Program-made: the position numbers and the translations under genes
In this document: positions 56,392-64,000 of the stretch, piece by piece
How the letters are laid out: each line of letters begins with the position of its first letter
How positions within the stretch are numbered: position 1 is the stretch's first letter
NCBI RefSeq assembly: GCF_020966755.1
Contig: NZ_JAJKFT010000002.1
Location: 124,001-188,000 of the forward strand
Source: Blastopirellula sediminis
GTDB lineage: Bacteria; Planctomycetota; Planctomycetia; Pirellulales; Pirellulaceae
Direction of reading: 5' to 3'
Length of the DNA stretch: 64,000 bases
Notes under the pieces: generated by a model
Seen by the model: the letters and a program-made list of their open reading frames with translations, nothing else
What the model was told of the DNA's origin: nothing
Databases searched by the model: none

Positions 56392-57600
56392 TTAGATCGA
56401 GTCGAGGGCTTGTTTCAGGTCGGCGATCAGGTCTTCGGCGTCTTCGATGCCGCACGACATCCGGATCATGTTGTCGTAGATGCCGAACTTGGCCCGTTCT
56501 TCCGGCTTCAGCTGGAAGTAGCTCATCACCAGCGGCTGCTCGATCAGCGATTCGACGCCGCCGAGGCTCGGACCGATGCGGGGGATCTTCACCGCGTCGA
56601 TCACGTCGGCCGTCTTGCGCCAGTCGGCGTCTTTGATCAGGAAGGTGATCAAACCGCCGAAGCCGCTCATCGTCTTCTTGGCGACGTCATAATACTTGTG
56701 CGACGGCAGGCCAGGGTAGTAAACCTTTTCGACCTTCGGGTGCGATTCGAGGAATTCGGCGATCGCCTGGCCGTTCTTGTTATGGCGTTCCATCCGTAGG
56801 CTGAAGGTCTTCAAGCCGCGCAGGAGCAAGTAAATGTTGTGAGGCGAGTTGATCCCGCCCATGATGCCGCGCAGTTTGCGGACCGATTCCATCTGCGCCT
56901 TCGAGCCGATAATCACGCCGGCCAACAGGTCGTTGTGCCCGGCCAGGTACTTGGTCGCCGAGTGCAAAACGTAGTCGACGCCGTAATCAAGCGGACGCAC
57001 GTTGTACGGAGTCGCCAGCGTCGCGTCGATCAGCGTTTCGACCCCATGCTTTTTGCCGATCGCGGCGAACTTCTCGAGATCGACGACGCTCAGGTGCGGG
57101 TTGGTCGGCGATTCGCTGACCAGCAGCTTGGTGCTCGGGTTGATCGCCGCTTCCATCGCTTCGTAGTCGCACGCTTTCACCTGACGAGTGACGACGCCGA
57201 ATCGGGACATGTGCTTCGAGCAGAACTCGCGGCTGCGATGGTAACACTCGTCGAAGAAGATCACTTCGTCGCCGGCGTTGAGCTTCGCCATCAGCAGACC
57301 GACGATCGCCGCCATGCCGCTGGCGTACAGAACCGCGTCTTCGCCCCCTTCGAGCGCCGCCAGCTTCTTCTCAGCCACCTTTTCGCCAGGATTGCCGTAG
57401 CGGCCGTACTCTTCGCGCTCTTGGTCTTCTTCGATGTAGCGAATGACCGAAGCGGTGTCGGTGAAGGTGTAGGTCGATGCGCAGAAGATCGGGTCGGTGA
57501 TCGCGCTTTCCGGCTTTTGACGCGCTTCGCCGGCCTGGACGGAGGCGGTCGAGAAACCAAGGTCAGTGACGTCGAGCGGAACGCGGTTGGGGTCGTTCAT
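56392..57600 (-). CDS. PLP-dependent trans-sulfuration enzyme, second paralogue
   Basis: A 402-aa enzyme of the same family, with YGRYGNPGEKVAEKKLAALE, ASGMAAIVGLLMAKLNAGDE, FFDECYHRSREF, SESPTNPHLSVVDLEK, the PLP lysine in HSATKYLAGHNDLLAG, and GPSLGGVESLIEQPLVMSYF. The pattern is nearer to plant-type cystathionine gamma-synthases than the downstream paralogue, so it may make cystathionine from an activated homoserine while the other degrades it; this is inference. ATG at 57600. Confidence 0.9.
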   Translation of the reverse strand: MNDPNRVPLDVTDLGFSTASVQAGEARQKPESAITDPIFCASTYTFTDTASVIRYIEEDQEREEYGRYGNPGEKVAEKKLAALEGGEDAVLYASGMAAIVGLLMAKLNAGDEVIFFDECYHRSREFCSKHMSRFGVVTRQVKACDYEAMEAAINPSTKLLVSESPTNPHLSVVDLEKFAAIGKKHGVETLIDATLATPYNVRPLDYGVDYVLHSATKYLAGHNDLLAGVIIGSKAQMESVRKLRGIMGGINSPHNIYLLLRGLKTFSLRMERHNKNGQAIAEFLESHPKVEKVYYPGLPSHKYYDVAKKTMSGFGGLITFLIKDADWRKTADVIDAVKIPRIGPSLGGVESLIEQPLVMSYFQLKPEERAKFGIYDNMIRMSCGIEDAEDLIADLKQALDSI

Positions 57601-57917
57601 AATGGCGGCTTAAAAATGGGCCGCCAGAGTCGCCAGACGGGGGAACCCGTGGGGCGCGAAGAAGGCGGCTTTTGACAAAATACATCGGCCGCAGCAGAAA
57701 CGACTGTTTCTTTTGCTCGCCATTAGCGAGAACTTCTCGCTGACGAGGGCACTTTAGCAGTAAAGCTGCAAGCGGCCACAAATCCCTGGAAGACATCACT
57801 TTACTTGCCGCCGCCCTTGGCGGCAAGCGGGTCCATTTCCAGGTTTTTCGTGGACGTTTCCCTAACTCCGCGTCTAAAATGGGTTTCGCTGTCCCCTCCT
57901 ATTCTTCCGGCGCCTGC
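57601..57917. other. 317-bp divergent spacer
   Basis: It separates the leftward PLP enzyme from the rightward HEAT-like gene and should hold both promoters. I looked for a SAM-type riboswitch on the minus strand because of the sulfur-metabolism genes but could not see the conserved core. No repeat family member was recognised. Confidence 0.4.
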
Positions 57918-59072
57918 ATGATGACCTACCTCCGACACTTGGCTCTCGCCATCGCTTTGGCTCTTCCGGCGGCGTCGATCGTGCTGGCCGAAGAAGCGAA
58001 AACGGTGGAAGAGCTGATCGTCGATCTCGGTTCGGACGACTTTCAGACCCGCAAGCGAGCGGCGGAAGTGCTGTTGGAACGGGGAATGGCGGCTCATCCC
58101 GCTTTGGTGACCGCTTCGGTTTCTCCCGATCCGACCGTCAAAATGCAGGCGGTCAATCTGCTGGACGAAATCGTCGCCAAAGATCGTCGCGAGCGGATCG
58201 CCGCATTTCGCGCTGCGGAAAAAGACGTATCTCTTCCTTGCTGGGAGCAGTTTCGCGAAGTAACCGGGGATGATGCGGTCGCTCGGCGGATTTTCGCTCG
58301 CATGGCCGAAAGCGAATGGGAACTGTTCGATCTGGCGAGCAACCATCCGGAAGAGATCGACTACGCGGTCTATCGCCGGGCTCTCGAGATGCGGATGCGG
58401 CTTTACAACACGCAATCTCCCCCCAGTATGGCCAGCGTCGCGTCGCTGCTCCTTTTGACCGGCAGCAACGAGTTTGACGTGACGGGGCCTGCTTTTGCGG
58501 AACTACAGTATTCTCTCTCGTCGCGGCCGATCACCCAGGCGCTCAACAATCCGGAAGAAGCGGATGTGGTCCGCAAGCTGTTTAACCACTGGATCACCCA
58601 CAGCGTCGATAGTCCCTATTTGTCGATGCAGCATCGCTTCTCGGTTTTGCTGCTCGCGATTCGAGAAGATTTGCAGGCCGGCGTGCTGTTGGCCCGGGCG
58701 ATCGTTGAAGATCCAAGCCCCTCCTCAATCCAAGCGATTCAGAACAATCTTCACATGGCCTACTCGATCCTGGCGATCGCCAAGCTCGGCTCGACCGAGG
58801 ATATCCCGTTTCTCGAAAAGCTGTTCGAAAACGATAGCGACATCGTCCCGGTCAATCAGCGAGAACCATTCGAGAGCCAGGTCCGCGACATCGCCTTGGC
58901 CGCCGCGATCCACCTCAGCGGCCGCAACCCCCGCGAATTCGGCTTCGACCGGATCACGGCCGACGCCAACTATCTGTTCAGCTATCGCACGGTCGGCTTC
59001 GCCAGCGACGTCGAACGCTCGGCCGCTTTTGAGAAGTGGCACAAGGTCTCGCCGGCTCTCTCCGGCGGTTAG
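57918..59072 (+). CDS. Exported HEAT-like repeat protein
   Basis: A 384-aa protein with a signal peptide (MMTYLRHLALAIALALPAAS, cleavage near VLAEEA). The N-terminal region has HEAT/PBS-like helical repeats (LGSDDFQTRKRAAEVLLERG, VSPDPTVKMQAVNLLDEIV). The rest is helical without catalytic motifs; near the C-terminus SGRNPREFGFDRI precedes a Phe-rich end. It is probably a periplasmic scaffold. The ATG at 57918 is preferred because the longer frame adds 13 residues before the signal. Function unknown. Confidence 0.75.
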   Translation: MMTYLRHLALAIALALPAASIVLAEEAKTVEELIVDLGSDDFQTRKRAAEVLLERGMAAHPALVTASVSPDPTVKMQAVNLLDEIVAKDRRERIAAFRAAEKDVSLPCWEQFREVTGDDAVARRIFARMAESEWELFDLASNHPEEIDYAVYRRALEMRMRLYNTQSPPSMASVASLLLLTGSNEFDVTGPAFAELQYSLSSRPITQALNNPEEADVVRKLFNHWITHSVDSPYLSMQHRFSVLLLAIREDLQAGVLLARAIVEDPSPSSIQAIQNNLHMAYSILAIAKLGSTEDIPFLEKLFENDSDIVPVNQREPFESQVRDIALAAAIHLSGRNPREFGFDRITADANYLFSYRTVGFASDVERSAAFEKWHKVSPALSGG

Positions 59073-59087
59073 GCGATCGCCAGTCTC

Positions 59088-59225
59088 ACACCAACCCGAG
59101 GCGCGAGCCGAGGGAATGCGTGTGGATTCATCCAAATAGTCGCCTGGGCCTTTGCGGCTGGAACTGGAAGGGGATCCGCGATCCGATTCTGACTCCATTC
59201 CCTCGGCTCGTGCCTCGGATTAGTG
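59088..59225. repeat. Palindromic repeat element, family A, copy 4
   Basis: A 138-bp element with imperfect arms at 59088-59118 (ACACCAACCCGAGGCGCGAG and on) and 59196-59225 (ending CCTCGGATTAGTGT). Several mismatches indicate decay. The core GCGGCTGGAACTGGA block is shared with copy 3. It lies between two rightward genes. Confidence 0.8.
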
Positions 59226-59430
59226 TCGGAGAGGTTACGCCGACCGCTAGTACCACTTCCGGCCGGTTAACCTACATCCCCTCGGACTCCCAAGCTTACC
59301 CCAATTCAAAAGTCAGCTTGACCGATATAACCGACGCTGCCATTATTCCGCATCGCTCGCATGCGTTATCAGCGCCTGGTCGCCGATAACGAGTACAACG
59401 GATTTGCGTGCGCGGCTGGAGAAGGATCGG

Positions 59431-60042
59431 ATGACGAAACACGGATTGTACTTGGCGATTGCGGCTTTGGTTGTCGCCGCAGTTGGCTGTCGCTCTCCTT
59501 ATGCCCAAGATCGTTTGGCCGCCGCCGGCGGTTTGACCGGCGCTGTGGCTGGCGCCGCCATCGGCAGCGCGACCGGCAACGCTGGAGCAGGCGCACTGAT
59601 TGGCGCCGGCGTGGGCGCGGTCGCCGGTAGCGCGACTGGCGCGGCGATCGACGAATCGGAAGCTCGCAATCAGGCGATCATTCAGGAACGACTCGGACGC
59701 CAACTCGCCGGCGCGACCACCTTCCAGGACGTCGTCGCGATGTCCCAAGCCGGACTGGGTGACCAGGTCATTATCGCCCACATTAATAAGCATGGCGTTG
59801 CGACCCCGCCGACGCCTCAGGACTTGATTGGTCTGAAGAACTCCGGCGTCAGCGACGCGGTCCTCGCGACGCTGCAAAATCCCCCTCCGATCATCCAGCC
59901 GGTCCGTTATGTCGATCGTCGCCCCGTTGTGGTCGAAGAGGTCGTCTACGATCCGTGGTGCTATGGCCCTCCGTACCGCTACCGCCACCATCACCACCAC
60001 CATCCGCCGGGCGTATCGTGGTCGATTGGGGTGCATCACTAG
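59431..60042 (+). CDS. Glycine-zipper lipoprotein
   Basis: A 203-aa lipoprotein (lipobox AVG-C20). Residues about 35-75 form a glycine zipper (AAGGLTGAVAGAAIGSATGN, AGAGALIGAGVGAVAGSATG), as in proteins that insert into or associate with the outer membrane. A helical SHOCT-like or 'DVV-MSQAGLGDQVIIAHI' segment follows, and the C-terminus is His/Tyr/Pro-rich (YRYRHHHHHHPPG), possibly metal binding. An AGAAGGATCGG site precedes the ATG at 59431. The next gene begins 88 bases downstream and may be co-transcribed. Confidence 0.82.
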   Translation: MTKHGLYLAIAALVVAAVGCRSPYAQDRLAAAGGLTGAVAGAAIGSATGNAGAGALIGAGVGAVAGSATGAAIDESEARNQAIIQERLGRQLAGATTFQDVVAMSQAGLGDQVIIAHINKHGVATPPTPQDLIGLKNSGVSDAVLATLQNPPPIIQPVRYVDRRPVVVEEVVYDPWCYGPPYRYRHHHHHHPPGVSWSIGVHH

Positions 60043-60130
60043 AAAGCGGCGGGATTTGAGCGACAGGGCCCTGGCGTTTAGGATGGGAGGACCGTCCCAC
60101 CTACCCGCCCCACCTGATTGGTTCTGACGT

Positions 60131-63100
60131 ATGCCCCGACTACGCCTGTTGCTGCTCACGCTCGCCCTCCAGACTTCGCTCGCCGCGGCGTGCTTTGCGG
60201 TGGAAGAAGCGGCCGGAATCTCGGTTCCGGAAGGGTTCCGTGCGACGTTGTTCGCCGATGACGATCTGGCGCACGACATCTACTCGATGACGCTCGACGC
60301 TGAAGGACGCGTCGTTGTGGCCGGGGCCGGCTATGTGAAGACGCTGCATGATGACGACGGCGACGGCGTGGCTGATCGGGCGACCTTGTTCTCTGACGTT
60401 CCCCGCAGCGGCGCCCATGGCATGGCGTTCCGCGGGACTGATTTGTATTGCACCGGCGACCTCGGCCTCTTGAAGTTGAGCGACGCCGATGGGGACGGCA
60501 AAGCGGATGGCGAGCCGGAAGTCCTCGCCCAAGGTCGTCATCCCGAACATGGCGTCAACGGCGTTGTTTTTGGGGCCGACGGTTGGATCTATGTGATCTG
60601 CGGCAACGACGCGAACATTTTCGAGCGTCACGTCACGTCGCCTCACTCGCCGGTCGAACATCCCAAGACCGGCACGATCTTCCGCGTCGATCCGAAGACG
60701 AACATGTCGGAAGTGGTCGCCCACGGCTTCCGCAATCCGTACGACTTCGCCTTTGACGCCGCGGGCCGCATGTTCACCGTTGACGCGGACGGCGAACGAG
60801 ATCAGCACCTGCCGTGGTACGCGCCAAATCGGCTCTTCGACATCGGCGTCGCCCAGCATCATGGTTGGGTGCTGCATGGTTGGCAGCGGAGCTGGAATCG
60901 CCCGCAGTCGTTCTTCGACAGCCGCGCTCGCGCGGTCGAAGTGGGCCGCGGTTCGCCGACCGGGGTCGAGACCTATCGTCACTACGCGTTTCCCGAAAAG
61001 TACAACCACGGCGTCTTCAGCCAATGCTGGACCCTCGGCCGCGTCTACTTCTTTCCGCTGCAGGAAAACGGCGGAGGTTACGAAGCGACGCAAGAAACCT
61101 TCCTGGCGACGACCGGCGCCGCGGGTCTTGCTCCGGTCGATATGGTCATCGGCAAAAGCGGCGAAATGTACGTCGCGATCGGCGGTCGCGGTACCCGCGG
61201 CAGCGTCTTTAAAATCGAATACGTCGCCGAACAGGCCAAACGCCAACTGCCGACCGAGCCGCTTGATCAGGTCCTGACCGCGCCGCAGCCGCAAATGGCC
61301 TGGTCGTACGCCGAGTGGGCGCCCAAGGCGAAAGCGCTGGGACGCGAAGCGTTTGTCGCCGCTGCGCTTGACGAACACCGCGCAACCGCCCAGCGCGTTC
61401 GCGCGATCGAAGTGATCACCGAATTCCTCGGCGGACTGCAGGATGGCGCCGAAGTCGACAAGCTGCTGGGCGCCAAAGACGACGCCGTCGCCGCGCGAGC
61501 GATTTGGAGCGTCGCATGCCGCCGTGACGAGGTTTGCCCGCCGAAGTTCTACCGTTTGACCTATCACCAGTCGCCGCGCGTGCGCCGCGCCGCCTGGGAA
61601 GCGATCGCATCGGCTGCAAAGTTTGACGCTGCGGTCGAGCGCTGCAATTGGGACTCGCTGCAAGATCCAGATCGCAACGTCCGCAGCGCGGCGCTCTATG
61701 CGGCGGAACGCGTGCTTGAAAAACAGCCGGCAGCCAAGATCAACGTCGAACCGTCGATCGCTGCGATCTGGACGAAGGCCTCCGTCGGGAACGCTACCTC
61801 CGACGAGATCGTCGCCGTGATTCATCAAGCGGTCGATCGGCTCGAAACGGCGAAGACCGAGCACGAACAAGAGGACGCCATCCGCGTGGTGCAGATCGCG
61901 CTGGGGGACATCACCGCCGAACAGGTCGACCCGGACGTCTACGCCGGCTATTCGCCAGGACGTCCGCGGACGGCGCCGCTGACGATGTGGGACCAGCTGG
62001 CCAGCAAGCTCGATCCGATCTTCCCGGTCGGTAAGCCAACCGTCGATACCGAAATTGCCCGTACGCTGGCGATGATCGAACAACCGGCGCCCAACTTCGT
62101 CGCCGAGGTCGGGCAGTTCTGGACCGAGGATTCGACCGTCGAAGAAGATTTGCACTACCTCTTCTGCTTGTCGCGGATCCCTGGCGAGCGTTCGCCGGAA
62201 GTCGTCGCCGCCGAAGCGAAAGCGTGGCTCGCGCTGCACGAAAAGATCGCCGACCAGCGCATGACGATCAGCCAGAACTGGTCGCTCCGCGTCGGCGAAG
62301 CTTTTTCGGCCGAACTGCAGCAAACGCCGCAACTGGCCGCGGCGATGCTCGCCAGCGACAACTTTGGCATGCTCGAACATTCCCTCTTCGCATCGTACTT
62401 TACGCCGGAGCAGCAAACGGCCGCGGCGACCAAGATCGTCGACGAGAACGACATCGAAGACATCACCGAAAGCTGGCCCGACGCGATGATGCCGCTGGTC
62501 GACAAGCTGCCGGAAGCAGAGCGGCTGGAAGTATTGCGTATTCGCTGGGACGACTTCAACATGCGGCATGCGGTGTTGGCTCGCTTGGGCGCGGCCCGCA
62601 AGGAAGAGGATCGTCCGCGGTTCATCGAGTCGCTGTTGTCGGCCAGCCCGCAGTCGGTTCTGCTCGCCGCCCAGATCCTGGCCGAGATGCCGAAGGAGAA
62701 CGTCTCGGAAGACGAACTGCTCGCCGCGATGAAGGGGCTTCGCTCGGCTTGCATGCCGGGACAACCGCCGGAACAAAGTGCGGCGATCGCCAAGCTGCTC
62801 GCCTATTGGACCAACGACGCGTCGACCAACCCGAACGATCCGATGGGGAACCTGGCCGAAGCGTATCAAGGTTGGTTCGATTGGTTCGCCGCCAAGTATC
62901 CGGCGCGGAATAAAGAGCTGTTCGCCTACGCCGCCGACGAAGCGAGCTGGAAAACCCGCCTGGCCGACGTCGATTGGGCTTCCGGCAGCGCCCAGCGCGG
63001 GGAAGCGATCTTCGCCGCGCGCGGCTGCAAACAGTGCCATGCGTCGACCGGCCGACTAGGTCCGGGCCTCGACAACATCACCGGCCGATTCCGCCAATTC

Positions 63101-63391
63101 GACTTGTTCATGGCGATCGTCGACCCGAATCGGGACGTTTCTCCCTTGTTCCATACGACGCAGTTCATGACCCGCTCCGGCAAGAGCTTTATCGGAACGG
63201 TCGTCTACGAATCGCCGGCCGGCACGCTGATTCAGACCGGTCCTGGCGTCACCGAACGGATCCTGGAAGACGAAATCGTCGTTCGCCGCCCCAGCCGCCA
63301 ATCGATGATGCCGGTCGGTTTGCTGAACGGGGTCGACGACCAGGGGTTGGCCGATTTGTACGCCTATCTACAATCATTGCGTACCAAGTAA
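60131..63391 (+). CDS. PVC-type propeller/HEAT/cytochrome c protein (putative membrane-bound dehydrogenase)
   Basis: A 1086-aa exported protein (signal peptide about 1-22). Residues about 30-370 are a sugar-dehydrogenase-like beta-propeller (PEGFRATLFADDDLAHDIYS, HGVNGVVFGADGWIYVICGN, HGFRNPYDFAFDAAGRMFTV). HEAT repeats fill about 380-900. The C-terminus has one cytochrome c motif, CKQCH, with a distal Met probably in the FMTRSGKSFIG region, and ends in a short helix. This architecture is characteristic of planctomycetes and Verrucomicrobia and is assumed to oxidise a sugar or alcohol, though no substrate is proven. It is followed 20 bp later by a PQQ-like membrane protein, suggesting an operon. 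Confidence 0.88.
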   Translation: MPRLRLLLLTLALQTSLAAACFAVEEAAGISVPEGFRATLFADDDLAHDIYSMTLDAEGRVVVAGAGYVKTLHDDDGDGVADRATLFSDVPRSGAHGMAFRGTDLYCTGDLGLLKLSDADGDGKADGEPEVLAQGRHPEHGVNGVVFGADGWIYVICGNDANIFERHVTSPHSPVEHPKTGTIFRVDPKTNMSEVVAHGFRNPYDFAFDAAGRMFTVDADGERDQHLPWYAPNRLFDIGVAQHHGWVLHGWQRSWNRPQSFFDSRARAVEVGRGSPTGVETYRHYAFPEKYNHGVFSQCWTLGRVYFFPLQENGGGYEATQETFLATTGAAGLAPVDMVIGKSGEMYVAIGGRGTRGSVFKIEYVAEQAKRQLPTEPLDQVLTAPQPQMAWSYAEWAPKAKALGREAFVAAALDEHRATAQRVRAIEVITEFLGGLQDGAEVDKLLGAKDDAVAARAIWSVACRRDEVCPPKFYRLTYHQSPRVRRAAWEAIASAAKFDAAVERCNWDSLQDPDRNVRSAALYAAERVLEKQPAAKINVEPSIAAIWTKASVGNATSDEIVAVIHQAVDRLETAKTEHEQEDAIRVVQIALGDITAEQVDPDVYAGYSPGRPRTAPLTMWDQLASKLDPIFPVGKPTVDTEIARTLAMIEQPAPNFVAEVGQFWTEDSTVEEDLHYLFCLSRIPGERSPEVVAAEAKAWLALHEKIADQRMTISQNWSLRVGEAFSAELQQTPQLAAAMLASDNFGMLEHSLFASYFTPEQQTAAATKIVDENDIEDITESWPDAMMPLVDKLPEAERLEVLRIRWDDFNMRHAVLARLGAARKEEDRPRFIESLLSASPQSVLLAAQILAEMPKENVSEDELLAAMKGLRSACMPGQPPEQSAAIAKLLAYWTNDASTNPNDPMGNLAEAYQGWFDWFAAKYPARNKELFAYAADEASWKTRLADVDWASGSAQRGEAIFAARGCKQCHASTGRLGPGLDNITGRFRQFDLFMAIVDPNRDVSPLFHTTQFMTRSGKSFIGTVVYESPAGTLIQTGPGVTERILEDEIVVRRPSRQSMMPVGLLNGVDDQGLADLYAYLQSLRTK

Positions 63392-63411
63392 GAAAATATC
63401 GGGAGCTGCTG

Positions 63412-64000
63412 ATGACCGAACCGGTCGACACAAGTCAAGGAAGCGAAGATTCGACCACCCCGGATCGGGCGCCACGGATGATTCCGCCGCTACGAACCTG
63501 GCTGCTGTGCGGCTTGTTCCTGCTGCTCGCCATTTTCGGCCAGTCGGTCACGGAACTGGGAGACGGTCCGCTCGCCGGCCTGCGCGGCGCCGCGCCGATT
63601 GTGTTTGACGGCGCGGTCGGCAACGTGATGACCTTGATCGGCGCCTTTTTCTTCGTCGCCACGCCGATGATCTGGTTCGCCCTTTTCAGCGGTTACGACA
63701 TCTACGTCCGCATCGCGCCGATTATCTTCTCGCTCACCGTGGTCGGCATCTTCTTCATCTTCTTCAAGATCCAGCATGTCGACGGCGAGATGAAGCCGAA
63801 GTTCGCCTATCGCTTTGCGCCAGTCGCCGACCAAAGGCTGGGCGAGCTGGAAGGGGATGGCGGCGGCGAAGGGCTCAGCACGAAGACGACCGAGCATGAC
63901 TTTCCGCAGTTCCTGGGCCCCGATCGCAACCTGGTCGTGGCCGGTCCGAATCTGAGCGATTGGAACGCCAATCCGCCGCAGGAAGTTTGGCGACGTCCGA
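63412..64000 (+). CDS. Membrane protein with PQQ-like propeller start, cut by window end
   Basis: An open frame from the ATG at 63412 runs off the window, with 196 residues visible. After a polar N-terminus come four hydrophobic segments, including TWLLCGLFLLLAIFGQSV, GNVMTLIGAFFFVATPMIWF and APIIFSLTVVGIFFIFFKI. The visible end, HDFPQFLGPDRNLVVAGPNL then SDWNANPPQEVWRRP, is the usual start of a PQQ-binding-like (pyrrolo-quinoline/BamB-type) beta-propeller. The rest lies beyond the window. It starts 20 bp after the dehydrogenase-like gene and is probably in its operon. Confidence 0.78.
   Translation, partial: MTEPVDTSQGSEDSTTPDRAPRMIPPLRTWLLCGLFLLLAIFGQSVTELGDGPLAGLRGAAPIVFDGAVGNVMTLIGAFFFVATPMIWFALFSGYDIYVRIAPIIFSLTVVGIFFIFFKIQHVDGEMKPKFAYRFAPVADQRLGELEGDGGGEGLSTKTTEHDFPQFLGPDRNLVVAGPNLSDWNANPPQEVWRRP

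Noticed and set aside
57601-57917. Possible SAM or SAH riboswitch before the cystathionine-synthase-like gene
   Set aside because: No recognisable riboswitch core could be found by eye on the minus strand.
60140-63040. 966-codon frame antisense to the propeller/cytochrome gene
   Set aside because: Same type of shadow: the sense gene has clear domains and a signal peptide, and the antisense product has none.

Overview
The window looks like a chromosomal segment of a planctomycete, most likely a Pirellulaceae member close to Blastopirellula. Indicators are two DUF1559 pilin-like proteins with [20 protein letters not shown]-type leaders, several c-type cytochrome/beta-propeller 'dehydrogenase' proteins with CxxCH motifs, Cys-rich exported proteins, Tat-exported sugar isomerases, a DUF6666-like barrel, and many short palindromic intergenic repeats. 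The genus is inferred from gene content, not from a marker tree. No rRNA, tRNA, CRISPR array, transposase or phage gene was recognised.

Layout. 0-20 kb is mostly housekeeping. It holds a truncated unknown gene, a YggS PLP protein and a DUF167 protein; then, leftward, greA, a coiled-coil zinc-ribbon protein and a dnaG-rpoD pair; then aat facing a CinA-family protein. A pilin-like/lipoprotein pair, a TlpA-like thioredoxin and a Cys-cluster protein follow. At 18.8-20.8 kb a MurB homologue that has lost its catalytic residues is followed by an FtsQ-like protein, which looks like a remnant of a division/cell-wall (dcw) cluster. 20.8-35 kb is accessory: a 1-kb repeat-filled spacer, exported unknown proteins, a second pilin/lipoprotein pair, a class-C beta-lactamase-fold hydrolase, a RraB-like protein, and a beta-propeller gene paired with a five-haem PA14 protein.

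35.2-50.7 kb is the most coherent unit, an apparent nitrate sensing, uptake and assimilation island. A leftward response regulator/hybrid kinase pair comes first; the kinase has a NarX/PilJ-like periplasmic sensor. A leftward alginate-export-type porin follows. Then comes a rightward operon: NrtA-like lipoprotein, a permease with a large coiled-coil insertion, two ATPases, a GAF-like protein, a DmsB-DmsC fusion and a NasA-type molybdenum nitrate reductase. Upstream of NrtA there is a sigma-54-like -24/-12 element preceded by a 17-bp direct repeat. The neighbouring NtrC-type regulator, however, has a degenerate GAFTGA loop. No nitrite reductase is present in the window.

50.9-64 kb holds an intrinsically disordered Arg-rich protein, a divergent pair of Cys-rich exported proteins, two PLP trans-sulfuration enzymes, a HEAT-like protein, a glycine-zipper lipoprotein, a 1086-aa propeller/HEAT/cytochrome protein, and the start of a PQQ-like propeller membrane protein cut by the window end.

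Intergenic spaces, especially between convergent genes, repeatedly carry 120-150 bp palindromic elements of at least three families. They probably act as terminators or are small non-autonomous mobile repeats.
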